Below are positions 54,985-64,000 of a stretch of DNA of 64,000 nt, in pieces. The DNA comes from Lactuca virosa (Eukaryota; Streptophyta; Magnoliopsida; Asterales; Asteraceae). The DNA lies in contig CAKMRJ010000001.1 of the NCBI GenBank assembly GCA_928212115.1, positions 186,999,877 to 187,063,876 on the forward strand, written 5' to 3'. Both the position numbers and the translations under genes were made by a program. The notes beneath the pieces are model-generated. The model saw only the letters and a program-made list of their open reading frames with translations, was not told where the DNA came from and did no database searches. The stretch's first letter is position 1. Each line of letters begins with the position of its first letter.

Positions 54985-55190
54985 AGTTGACTCAAATCGC
55001 CGAGTTGTTCCTCAACTCGCCGAGTTTCCTCATTAGTCAACAAAATTATGAAAAGTCGGTCCAACTCGCCGAGTTCACCGATGAACTCGCCGAGTTTCCC
55101 CTTTAGCCAACAGAGTCGGGAGAAGTCGATCCAACTCGCCGAGTTCACCCATAAACTCGCCGAGTTCACCCATGAACTCGTCGAGTTCTT
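54985..55190. repeat. Array of AACTCGCCGAGTT palindromes (downstream cluster)
   Basis: About seven units with 6-bp arms around one central base, separated by 15-45 bases. The right LTR has the corresponding but more degenerate array at 62330-62520. Confidence 0.85.
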
Positions 55191-55949
55191 CAGGAAATAC
55201 ACCTCTTAATCCATTAAGTCACCATTCTCGAAACTAAAAGGTCCATCACTCATATCTGAACTAAAATATCGATTAGAAGGGTAAAGTTTCCAACTTTACC
55301 CTTAAGAATCATCCTAATGGGTATAGAACACAAACCATAAGCTTAAAAGGTTAGGGCATAACCAATAAGCACTTATTCACCAACATAAGGCCTCGAAATA
55401 CAGATCTGGTCCTTAAAGGCTGTACACACACGTAAAGTTTCCAACTTTACTCTCAAATATGATTGGAAGGGACTTAAATGTTCAAAAGAAGCCATAAGAT
55501 GGACTTAATGCATTCATGGAGCCCTTAAGAGCATAAAGTTGGCACCTTTATGCCAAAAGAGCTCAAGAGAAACATGGATCTGGATAAGGACGGCCTTTAA
55601 CCCCTCCAATCATCAAAACATGGCTAAAAGCCTCAAAACTAACCGAAAAAGAGATCTAATCAATCATTGAGCAAGGTTAAAACTTTATATCAGGAATATG
55701 CTGGAAATGAAGCAATGAATCTAGATCTTGAAGGCTTCCAACTTGAAGCACCACCTTGCACCGAGCTTCTCTTCTTCCAAGGGCCTCAAATACACCAAAA
55801 TACACTCTCAAAGGCCTCACAACACTCAAAAAGGCTTTAGGGTTACGAGATTTAAGGTTAGGTACTTGGAGGCTGGAAATGAGGCCAACACCTGGCACTT
55901 AAGGTATTTAAATAGGGTGCAAAAGCCTAAAATTAGGGTTTCCTCTAGA

Positions 55950-56065
55950 GCGGCCAACTCATCGAGTTGAGAATCCTCAACTCGTTGAGTTGCCTCATGA
56001 ATTCCCGCGGTCCAGGCAACTTTTACTCGACGAGTTTTAGGCTTCCAAATCGTCGAGTTCTTCAA
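55950..56065. repeat. AACTCG-type palindrome cluster upstream of the copy C promoter
   Basis: AACTCATCGAGTT, AACTCGTTGAGTT and degenerate units; on the minus strand these precede the TATA-like element at 55903-55915. The right LTR copy is at 63295-63400. Confidence 0.8.
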
Positions 56066-56117
56066 GGAAAATATAATATTTGTAAATATAAATTCATACC
56101 GGAAATTAGGCGTTACA

Positions 56118-56131
56118 ATTCTCCCCCACTT
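56118..56131 (-). other. Polypurine tract of copy C
   Basis: The minus strand reads AAGTGGGGGAGAAT next to the LTR end. Confidence 0.88.
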
Positions 56132-56144
56132 GAATCAGACTTCG

Positions 56145-57433
56145 TCCTAGAAGTTTGTTGTCTCAAACAATCCTGGGTAATTCTCCCTCCTCTCCTCCTC
56201 GGGCCCCCAAGTCGACTCAGACCCCTTGCGGTGCAACAACTACACCTTCACAAGCTCCACCACCTTGTTCCTCAAGGTTTTTGTCTTAGGATCTAATATT
56301 GCGATAGGCTTCTCAACATAATTGAAGCGGTCATCTACTTGAATATCCTCCAAAGGTACAATGGCAGAATCATCAACCAAACACTTCCGCGGCTGAGAGA
56401 CATGGAAAGTGTTGTGAATCAGACTGAGCTCGGCTGGAAGATCTAAATGATACGCAACCCGACCCACCCGAGTCAAGACACAAAAAGGACCGATATACCT
56501 GGGGCCCAGCTTGCCCCGCTTCTTGAACCGGATGACACCTTTCCAAGGTGACACCTTCAGGAGAACCATATCTCCCACCTGGAACTCAAAATCTGACCGA
56601 CACTTGTCGGCGTAGCTCTTCTTCCGACTTTGAGCCGTCTGAAGCCTGCTCCGAACCTGCTGTATCGTCTCAGTAGTCTTGAATACTACCTCGGTACTCC
56701 GCATGACTCGCTGACCGACCTCGCCCCAACAAATCGGGATCCTACACTTCCTCCCGTAGAGCATCTCAAAAGGATGTCGATCAATGCTATCATGGTAACT
56801 GTTGTTATATGAAAATTCCGTTAACGGAAGATACGTATCCCAACTCCCACTGAAATCTAGTATGCACGCACGCAGCGTATACTCAAGGGTCTGAATCGTC
56901 CACTCACTTTGCCCATCGATCTATGGGTGGAAAGTTGTACTGAAATGGAGACAAGTACCCATCTCGTCATGAAACCGCTTCCAAAATCTGGAAGTAAAGC
57001 GAACATCCCGGTCGGAAACTACTCATACTGACACACCATGACGTGCCACCATCTCTCGATCATAAATCTCGACTAGCTTCTCTACAGAAATACTCTCTTG
57101 TATCGGAATAAAATGCATGCTCTTGGTCAATCGATCCATGATGACCCAAATAGAATCCACTCTGCGAGCTGTCCTGGGAAGCTTCGTGATAAAATCCATC
57201 GTGATGTCTTCCCATTTCCATACGGGAATCTCCAACGGCTGCATCTTCCCGTGAGGTCGCTGATGTTTGGCCTTGACTTTCCTGCAAGTCAAGCACCGCT
57301 CCACAAACCAAGCTATATCCCACTTCATGCAGGGCCACCAACAATTAGGGAAAAGATACCTATACATCTTCGTAGCCCCGGGGTGAATGGAAAATCTTGA
57401 CTTGTGTGCCTCCTCCATCAGAAATTGGCACAA
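56145..57433 (-). pseudogene. Gypsy copy C: integrase and chromodomain-like tail, broken
   Basis: The integrase zinc region reads HKSRFSIHPGATKMYRYLF with CLTCRKVK. The core shows ITMDFITKLP, then a stop near 57025, then SDRDVRFTSRFW and IDGQSEWTIQ after another stop, so all three acidic residues survive in separate fragments. The tail (56764-56240) has LYGRKCRIPICWGEVG, FQVGDMVLLKVSPWKG, LGPRYIGPF, IHNTFHVSQPRKC and the H-R-K-G-S-E-S-T-W block. Chromodomain-like tails of this lineage are thought to guide integration to heterochromatin. Confidence 0.9.
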
Positions 57434-57439
57434 ACTGCC

Positions 57440-58600
57440 TCAATAAGGAACCCAAACCCTCCGATGCAGGGTCAACAATCCGCAACTATCATAATCGAAT
57501 GAAGCCACCTGACCCACAATCCGCTCACACTTCCGTCGCTCCTCCTTTATAGCCTCAATCTGAGCTTCCCGAATCCGTTCCACCAACAGATTAATCACTG
57601 TCATCCTCAAACATATATTCCTGATCAGAGCCGTGACCGCCTTGCGGTTGAGAGCATCGGCCACCACATTTTCATTCCCCGATTGATACATGATCTCACA
57701 ATCATAATCCTTCACCACATCCAACCAACGACGATGTCTCATATTCAGGTTCGGCTTGTCCATCAAATACCTCAGGCTCTTGTGGTCTGTGTAAATAGTA
57801 CAACGAACCTCATAAAGTTAATGCCGCGAAATCTTGAAGGCGAAAACCACAGCCCCAACTCCAAATCGTGCATTGGATAATTTGCCTCATGAGGCTTCAG
57901 CTGCCTCGAAGCGTAAGCGATCACGCGACCCCGTTGCATCCAAAATGCACCCAAACCCGTGATCGATGCCCTCTGGCAGGGTCAAAATCGGCGCCTCACA
58001 CAATCGCTGTCTTAGAGTCTCAAAAGTTGTCTGCTGCTCAGGCCCCCAACGAAATATCACCGACTTCTTGGTCAGTCGGGTCAATGGAACAACAATCTTG
58101 GAAAAATCATGGATAAATATCTGATAATAACCCGCCAAACCCAGAAAACTCCGAATCTCAGATGGAGACCTCAGAACCTCCCACTGCATCACAGCCTCGA
58201 CCTTGGCCGGATCGACCAGAATACCCTTCTGATTGACAAGGTTCCCAAAGAACTGCACCTCGCACAACCAAAACTCGCACTTAGAGAACTTTGCAAAAAG
58301 TCTCTCCCTCCTCAACGTCTCCAGCACCTCCCTCAAGTGCTCCTCGTGCTGCTCCTGCAACTTGGAATAGACCAAGATATCATCAATAAATACTATCACA
58401 TACCGATCCAACATCGGTCTGCACACACAGTTCATGAGGTCCATGAACGTGGCAGGAGCATTGGTGAGCCCAAATGGAATCACCACGAACTCATAATGGC
58501 CATAACGATTCCGAAAAGCTGTCTTCTGCACGTCCTCGTCCCTGACTCGCATCTGATGATAAACCGATCGCAGATCAATCTTGGAGAACCAAGACACACC
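57440..58600 (-). pseudogene. Gypsy copy C: reverse transcriptase core and RNase H, broken
   Basis: From 58597, WFSKIDLRSVYHQMRV, RNRYGHYEFVVIPFGLTNAP and the intact polymerase signature FIDDILVYS are visible, followed by SPSEIRSFLGLAGYYQIFI. Frame breaks occur at about 57970 (after LTLPEGID) and 57820. RNase H continues in NLNMRHRRWLDVVKDYDCEI and ENVVADALNRK (57766-57440). An in-frame stop at 58598-58600 separates this part from the RT N-terminus. Confidence 0.9.
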
Positions 58601-59436
58601 CTAAAGCTGGTAGAAAAGATCATGAATCCTTGGGATTCGATAACGGTTCTTCACTGTTACCTTATTCAACTCCCGGTAGTCAATACACATCCGATGGGAC
58701 CCGCCCTTCTTCTTCACAAACAAAATCAGGGCTCCCCAAGGCGAACTGCTCGGTCTGATGAATCCCTTGTCTAACAACTCCTGTAGCTGTGTAGATAACT
58801 CCTGCATCTGGAGGGGAGCCAACCGATACAATGCTTTGGCTATCGGAGCCGCACCTAGAATCAAATCGATCCTGAACTCCACCTTCCTCTCTGGTGGTAC
58901 CCTAGGCAAATCTTCCGTGAATACATTCGGGTACTCCCGCACAATCGGCACATCGTCCATGGTCGCCTTACCCTTATCCTGGGTATCCATGAAATGGGCG
59001 ACAAAACGTGCACAACCTTGATGAATGTAGCGTCTGGCCCTTGCTTCAGAACACATGACCGGCCCATGCTGCGGTCTCTCACCCTGAATCACCAACTCTC
59101 CCCCACTTGGGGCGCTAACCCGTACCAACTACTGCTCACAGTCAATCACTTACCCATTGGGGCTCAACCAATCCATGCCCACGATAACCTTGTTCCCGCG
59201 CAAAGAAATGGGAACCAAATCCACTGGATACTGCTCACTTAACAACTGAAGAGTACAATCTCAATGAACCCTTACGACCCTGACCGTCCTTTCATCATCA
59301 ATCTCTAAATCAAGAGGAAGATCTAGCTCCCCTGGAGCTCCAACAAATCTCTTGCTAAGCGCAAGAGAAACAAAAGATCGGGTAGCCCCCGAATCGAATA
59401 ATACCAAAGCAGAGATACCGTTCACGAGGAACGATC
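58601..59436 (-). pseudogene. Gypsy copy C: aspartic protease and RT N-terminus
   Basis: Protease: SFLVNGISALVLFDSGATRSF with an intact DSGA, then APGELDLPLDLEI and a stop at 59261; the frame resumes at VDLVPISLRGNKVIVGMDWL. The RT lead-in at 59128-58601 reads VPIVREYPNVFTEDLPRVPP, YRLAPLQMQELSTQLQELLD and FVKKKGGSHRMCIDYRELNK. The first protease codon is completed across the candidate intron. Confidence 0.9.
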
Positions 59437-59504
59437 CTAAAATAAAACACATAATCATAAGCAACAGTTCAATATAATTAAAAAGATAAGGACAAGATAC
59501 ATAC
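59437..59504 (-). other. Candidate 68-nt intron between gag and protease, copy C
   Basis: The minus strand starts GTATGTATCTTGTCC and ends TGTGTTTTATTTTAG, with a U-rich 3' half and plant-like consensus at both ends. Phase 1, splitting a Gly codon after the conserved APDVVMG. If retained, translation adds 16 mostly hydrophobic residues and stops at TGA. If removed, gag and pol join in one frame. The same insertion is present in copies A and B. Confidence 0.75.
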
Positions 59505-60714
59505 CCATCACAACATCGGGAGCTTCACGCGCCTCCTATGCTGTCAGCTGGAATACCCTGCTCTTCGCCGCTGGCGCATGTGCCCGACCCTGACGGCCGT
59601 CAGTAATCCTCAATGTCGCAAGAGCGGGTGGTGATACCTGTCCTCCCGCAGCCAAACTTAGACAATGTGCCTTCTTGTGGCCCCTCTAATTGCACTGAAA
59701 GCAAATCAGATCAAAAACCGGAGTGATGGGGGTGGTAGCAGTACAATCTCTGCAGATGTGACAAGTCTGACCGCACTTGAAGCAGCCAAAACACACCCCT
59801 CTGCACATTCCCTCGTGCATCTTTCCGAACTTGCCACAACGGCTACGGCCATGCTAGCCTCTAGGTCTACAATCAGATACCTTGGGCCTCTTGCCCGACC
59901 CCTCAACACTCACAGCAGAATCCGACTTCCTCTTTCTCTCAATCTCCAAGTCAATCTCCCTCTCTATTGCCCTCACTATAATGTCTTCCAACGTCTTGCA
60001 GCTGGAACGGCTCACAAACTGCCGGATATTGCTCCTCAACATCTAGTGGTATCGGGCCTTCTTCATCTCCTCGTCCGCAACATACTGCAGAACCAGTTGT
60101 GCCCTCTACCTGAACATAGCGGTGATCTCAGCCACCGTCTCAGTAGTCTGACGGAGATGCTGAAACTCTCGTGCCAGTTGCTGCACCTCGATCACTGGTG
60201 CAAACTCGGCTCGGAACCTGGTCGATAAATCACTCCAGGTCATCGAATCAATAGCATCACCACCCACAGTATGCCCTACGTCCTCCCACCAATCACGAGC
60301 CCTGTCCTTCAGGAGGCAGGATGCTAGTCTGACCTTGTCCCCCTCGGGACAACGACTGGTTCGGAAGGCGTTGGCAACATCTGCCAACCACCTGCTGCTC
60401 GCAATGGGATCCCTAGCCCCATGATAGTCTGGCGCTCCATATGCACGAAACTCCCTAAAATTCAGAGAGCGTGTCCTAATCAAAGCCACAATTCCAACCC
60501 AAAAGGCGATCAATCTCTCATAAAGAATCTCCAGAATACCCTCCTTGACCGTGCCAAAGATCACAGGAGTCTGATCAAGAATACTGCACATAAGCTCAGA
60601 CGAGATGAACTCCCTCGTCTGGTCATCAAGCTGCCCGACTCCAACCTGAGCTTGAACCCTCCCGGACACCAGAACTGCCCCCTGGCCTGCCTCGTAATAC
60701 CACCATACTGAAAA
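59505..60714 (-). pseudogene. Gypsy copy C: gag with CCHC knuckles, broken
   Basis: Capsid landmarks are TPVIFGTVKEGILEI, SRWLADVANAFRTSRC, LLKDRARDWWEDVG, TRFRAEFAPVIEVQQLAREF and TVAEITAMFR (stop at 60106), then IIVRAIEREIDLEIERKRK. The nucleocapsid carries CFKCGQTCHICRDC and CFQCN-stop-RGHKKAHC near 59650-59810. The start codon lies near 60714 in a different frame from the main body. The segment ends at EAREAPDVVMG beside the candidate intron. Confidence 0.88.
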
Positions 60715-60729
60715 TAGACCATAAAACTA

Positions 60730-61592
60730 TCAGAATAAGCATAAAAGCGCATATCGAGGAAGTAATAACTACACAAGCTCCCTGGCCTCATTACATCCCT
60801 CCTTGAATCGTGTACAGATCCTCTGCTTCCAGTAGTACGGGCCCATACTACCTTCCACATCTATCTGTACTTTCCTCAAGAAGTGCCTTCACTCAGCCAA
60901 GTCACTCTATAACCAACAGACCTCTCACAGCTAGAGCTCCCAACATTAAATCTCATCCTAGGTTTTCCCTAGGGCAGACTCCACACCACTATCCACCATC
61001 AGCTGCAAAAGGAACTCATGCTAACCACCTCCAACTAGCTCACGAATACAATTACATACTACAAAGACTAGATAATTCTTCGAATGAGAGGTATCTCCCT
61101 ACAACGGTTGGACTCAAACAAGAGTTGCGCAATAGAGCTAAACCTAACCTTATGAAATTATTTGGTTTTTATAATATGTAACTTAGCATATTCCCTTACT
61201 AGCTAGCTGAGATTAGCAAGAACTCCTAAAGCACAAAGCAAGCAGCATTCGAGCGTCAGGTAAACATAACTGAACATAACCTAATCAGGTCATCCTATCA
61301 CTGACTGATCAGTACTAGCATGCAAATATACAAGATCTTATAACAGGCATATCAAGGCATCTCTCCTAGATCCTTAGCCCTAATCTATCATGCGATTCAC
61401 ATTTCACAATTCATATATAAACATGCATGGGTATTTTGGGATAACATACTTGAGCTCAGATGATTGCACGCACCACACCCTTTTCTTCTTTTAGAAATCC
61501 CTTTTATAAAAATGTTTTCTTTTGAAAATTTCTACCAAGTCGTTAGTTTGAGTCCATACACACCTGAGAGTGTGCCCGAATCCCTCACACCA
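60730..61592 (-). other. Leader of gypsy copy C
   Basis: Non-coding, matching the leaders of copies A and B (for example AGTAGTACGGGCCCATACTACC near 60833 and GTGTGCCCGAATCCCTCA near 61570). Confidence 0.7.
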
Positions 61593-61607
61593 AGACTCTA
61601 ATACCAA
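61593..61607 (-). other. Primer binding site, copy C
   Basis: The minus strand reads TTGGTATTAGAGTCT, close to the initiator Met tRNA complement with two changes. Confidence 0.82.
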
Positions 61608-61609
61608 CT

Positions 61610-63456
61610 TGTAACATCCAAAAATATTGTCCCAAAAATTTTAAATTTTAATTAATAGATAAATTGTAATTTCCCGTATCATTCAAACATTAGAAATAAC
61701 CAGTGTATCAATTTGTCATAAATCAAAGTAAAACATCATAACAAAATCCCAATGGTGTGTGCGATGCAGGCATCTCAAGCTCTTCCCATTGGAACCAGAA
61801 GTACCTGAAACGTAAACTGAAAACTGTAAGCACAAAGCTTAGTGAGTTCCCCCAAAATACCACATACCAATCATACATTAACAAATAGTGGGCCCCGCCC
61901 AGCTTCAAACCCCGCCCGACATCGAGCTGAGCTCGGTAAAATGGGCTTCGCCCAATATACAATAACATATATGAAAATGAACACATACACATGCAATAGT
62001 CACAGAGATACATAACATACATATATCCATCAGGCCCCACCCGACATCGGGCCTGAACCCGGAAACATATAAACACAACACATGCAAGAGTCAAGGAGAC
62101 AACTCGCATACTAACAACATAATATAAACATGGCCGGCCTTGGTGCCTTCGACCCGCTAAACCAAGTAAGGAAAATCACATCGAATGTTGAATGATAGCT
62201 GGATAAATCCCGGCCCCGAAAATCAACTCTACTCAACCCCTAAACAGGAAACAATCCCTTAGATACCGATCAATAATTCAAAACCCCCATAGAGGTCAAA
62301 CTTGGTCAAAGTCAAAGTCAAAGTCAACGTTTTGAGTTGTCTTAACTCTCAAAGTTGATCCTCAACATGCCGAGATTCCTCATTAGTCAACAGAATCGTG
62401 AAAAGCCGGTCCAAATCGTCGAGTTCACCCATGAACTCGTCGAGTTTCCCCTTTAGCCAACAGAGTCGGGAAAAGTCAATCCAACTCGTCGAGTTCACCC
62501 ATGAACTCGCCGAGTTCTTCAGGAAATACACCTCTTAATCCATTAAGTCACCATTCTCGAAACTAAAAGGTCCATCATTCATATCTGAACTAAAATATCG
62601 ACTAGAAGGGTAACGTTTCCAACTTTACCCTTAAGAACCATCCTAATGGGTATAGAACACAAACCATAAGCTTAAAAGGTTAGGGATTAACCAATAAGCA
62701 CTTATTCACCGACATAAGGCATCGAAATACAGATCTGGTCCTTAAAGGCTGTAAACACACGTAAAGTTTCCAACTTTACTCTCAAATATGATTGGAAGGG
62801 ACTCAAATGTTTAAAAGAAGGCATAAGATGGACTTAATGCATGAATGGAGCCCTTAAGACCATAAAGTTGGCACCTTTATGCCAAAATAGCTCAAGAGAA
62901 CCATGGATCTGGAATGATAGCTCTAGGGATGACCTTTAACCCGTCTAATCATCAAAACATGGCTAAAAGCCTCAAAACTAACCTAAAAAGAGATATAATC
63001 AATCATTGAGCAAGGTTAGAACTTCATACCAGGAATATGTTGGAAATAAAGCGAGGAATCAAGATCTTGAAGGCTTCCAACTTGAGTCACCACCTTGCAC
63101 CAAGTTTCTCTTCTTCCAAGGGCTTCAAATACACCAAAATACACTCTCAAAAGCCTCACAACACTCAAAAAGGCTTTAGGGTTACGCGATTTAGGGTTAG
63201 GGACTTGGAGGCTGGAAATGAGGCCAACCCTTGGGGCATAAAGTGTTTAAATAGGGTGCAAAACCCTAAAATTAGGGTTTCCTCCAGAGCGGCCAACTCG
63301 CCGAGTTGAGACTCCTCAACTCGTCGAGTTGCCTCATGAATCCCCGCAGTCCAGGCAAATTCTACCCGACGAGTTTTAGGCTTCCAACTCGTCGAGTTCT
63401 TCAAGGAAAATATAATATTTGTAAAGATAAATTCATACCAGGAACTAGGTGTTACA
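61610..63456 (-). repeat. 5' LTR of copy C (1847 bp)
   Basis: TGTAACATCC to GTGTTACA. A promoter-like CTATTTAAACAC lies near 63243-63256 (minus). Palindrome clusters are at 62330-62520 and 63295-63400, with a minisatellite at 61888-62060. The acceptor-like TTTCAG|GTACTTCTGG is kept at 61805, while the donor near 62190 has decayed from GTGAGT to TGTGATTTT-type sequence. Confidence 0.92.
61888..62060 (-). repeat. GC-rich LTR minisatellite, 5' LTR of copy C
   Basis: GGGCCCCGCCC and CGACATCGRGC units, fewer than in the other LTR of the same element. Confidence 0.7.
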
Positions 63457-63461
63457 TTATG

Positions 63462-64000
63462 ACTAATTTATGCAATATCAAATATACTGCTACACTATTA
63501 CGTTGATTTTCTAGTGTGTGTGTGTGTGTGTATTAGTTTGGTCAAGATAAATTAGTATTTACAAATTTAAACCTGATAATTTTTATTGTATATAAATCAC
63601 ACATCAAGTTTTTGGTGTTTTTGCCAGGGAACGGTTGCATTTATTTCAGATTATTTATTTGTTGATTGAACTTTGTATATAGTTTAGTTTTAAGTTTTTT
63701 ATGTTTATTTTTAAATTTAGTATATAGTTTTTGATACTCTTGATATTATTCTTGAGTATGAGTTGCAAGTACTAGAGTTATGTGATCTAGAAAAAAATTG
63801 GAGGAACTAGAAACATTACTAGAAAAAGAGGATTATTGTGTAGAAAACGACCTCCAAGTACTTGAAGGCCTAGTTCCCAAGTTTTAGTAGAGAAAGAAAA
63901 AGAAAGTTAGGAGAGAAAGGAAAAGAAAGTAAGGAGAGAAAAGAAGAGAGATTAAAGAAAAAGAAATATGTATTTTGTTTTCCTGATTTAGAGAGAAGTG
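63462..64000 (+). repeat. Segmental duplication, second copy, right part
   Basis: Matches 44873-45412, including the Athila-like LTR end, the decayed primer site, the coiled-coil frame (with a one-base deletion) and the purine-rich block. It runs off the window edge. Confidence 0.9.

Larger units (their letters stand above)
54471..56117 (-). repeat. 3' LTR of copy C (1647 bp)
   Basis: Parallel to 61610-63456 but about 225 bases were lost after 54965 (matching 62095-62321), between GTCAA repeats. A few extra palindrome units partly offset the loss. Palindrome clusters are at 54985-55190 and 55950-56065, the promoter-like CTATTTAAATAC near 55903-55915 (minus), and the minisatellite at 54747-54935. 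Confidence 0.92.
54471..63456 (-). mobile_element. Complete Ty3/gypsy Tekay-type copy C with perfect target duplication
   Basis: Both LTRs start TGTAACATCC and end GTTACA. The flanks are TTATG at 54466-54470 and 63457-63461, and the homologous empty site survives at about 44870. Internal order on the minus strand: primer site, leader, gag, candidate intron, protease, RT, RNase H, integrase, chromodomain-like tail, polypurine tract. Coding parts are better kept than in copy A but still contain several stops and frameshifts. This is the most informative gypsy copy in the window. Confidence 0.95.

Noticed and set aside
54985..55190. Regularly repeated AACTCGCCGAGTT units that resemble a CRISPR repeat array
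   Set aside because: The sequence is plant nuclear DNA, the units are only 13 bp, spacing is irregular, the intervening sequence is LTR sequence shared between copies, and there are no cas genes.
60810..61181. 123-codon plus-strand frame as a gene
   Set aside because: It is antisense to the leader of gypsy copy C, whose sequence is shared with the non-coding leaders of copies A and B.
1..64000. tRNA and rRNA genes
   Set aside because: No cloverleaf-forming tRNA or rRNA core sequence was noticed; the only tRNA-related sites are retrotransposon primer binding sites.

Overview
This window is plant nuclear DNA made mostly of transposable elements. It has two large LTR-retrotransposon superfamilies, MITE-type ends, TA microsatellites and gene fragments interrupted by insertions. 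The 13-bp unit AACTCGCCGAGTT and the GTACGC-N3-GCGTAC units inside the LTRs suggest an Asteraceae genome, probably Lactuca (lettuce). That assignment comes from memory of such repeats and was not searched. Only one gene looks intact, a 183-residue 2H-phosphoesterase-family protein at 39448-39999 (+). Two host gene fragments are recognisable: an L-type lectin receptor kinase lectin domain (8217-8730, -) and a pentatricopeptide-repeat gene (43606-44260, +).

Layout. 1-7769: Tekay/Del-type Ty3/gypsy copy A (-), cut by the window edge. 7770-8895: host remnant with the lectin pseudogene. 9377-13158: non-autonomous DNA transposon with long inverted ends, hosting a solo gypsy LTR (10216-12166). 13442-15344: solo gypsy LTR with a perfect target duplication. 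15916-21810: Ty1/copia element without a reverse transcriptase, joined to the 3' end and LTR of a gypsy element (21840-24236). 24241-36642: gypsy copy B (-), whose leader holds a complete copia element (25915-33847) and a solo copia LTR (33990-34755). 37387-38172: another solo copia LTR. 38173-44600: the most gene-like stretch. 44600-54470: degraded Athila-like material holding plus-strand gypsy LTRs. 54471-63456: complete gypsy copy C (-) with a perfect target duplication, inserted in a second copy of the 44600-45420 segment. 63457-64000: the rest of that duplicate.

Main discovery candidates. (1) All three gypsy gag-pol copies carry a 66-69 nt, AT-rich GT...AG insertion of the same phase at the same codon, between the nucleocapsid zinc knuckles and the protease. 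In copies B and C an unspliced message stops inside it, so splicing could set the Gag to Gag-Pol ratio. (2) The LTRs of the same lineage carry a conserved splice-donor-like GAG|GTRAGT and acceptor-like TTTCAG|GTACTT that enclose a family-specific minisatellite, suggesting a second intron in the leader. (3) These LTRs carry clusters of short odd-length palindromes, one upstream of the TATA box and usually one about 1 kb downstream. The arrangement is kept between families while the palindrome sequence changes completely. All coding regions of the elements are broken by stops and frameshifts. Coordinates were read by eye; domain borders are approximate.
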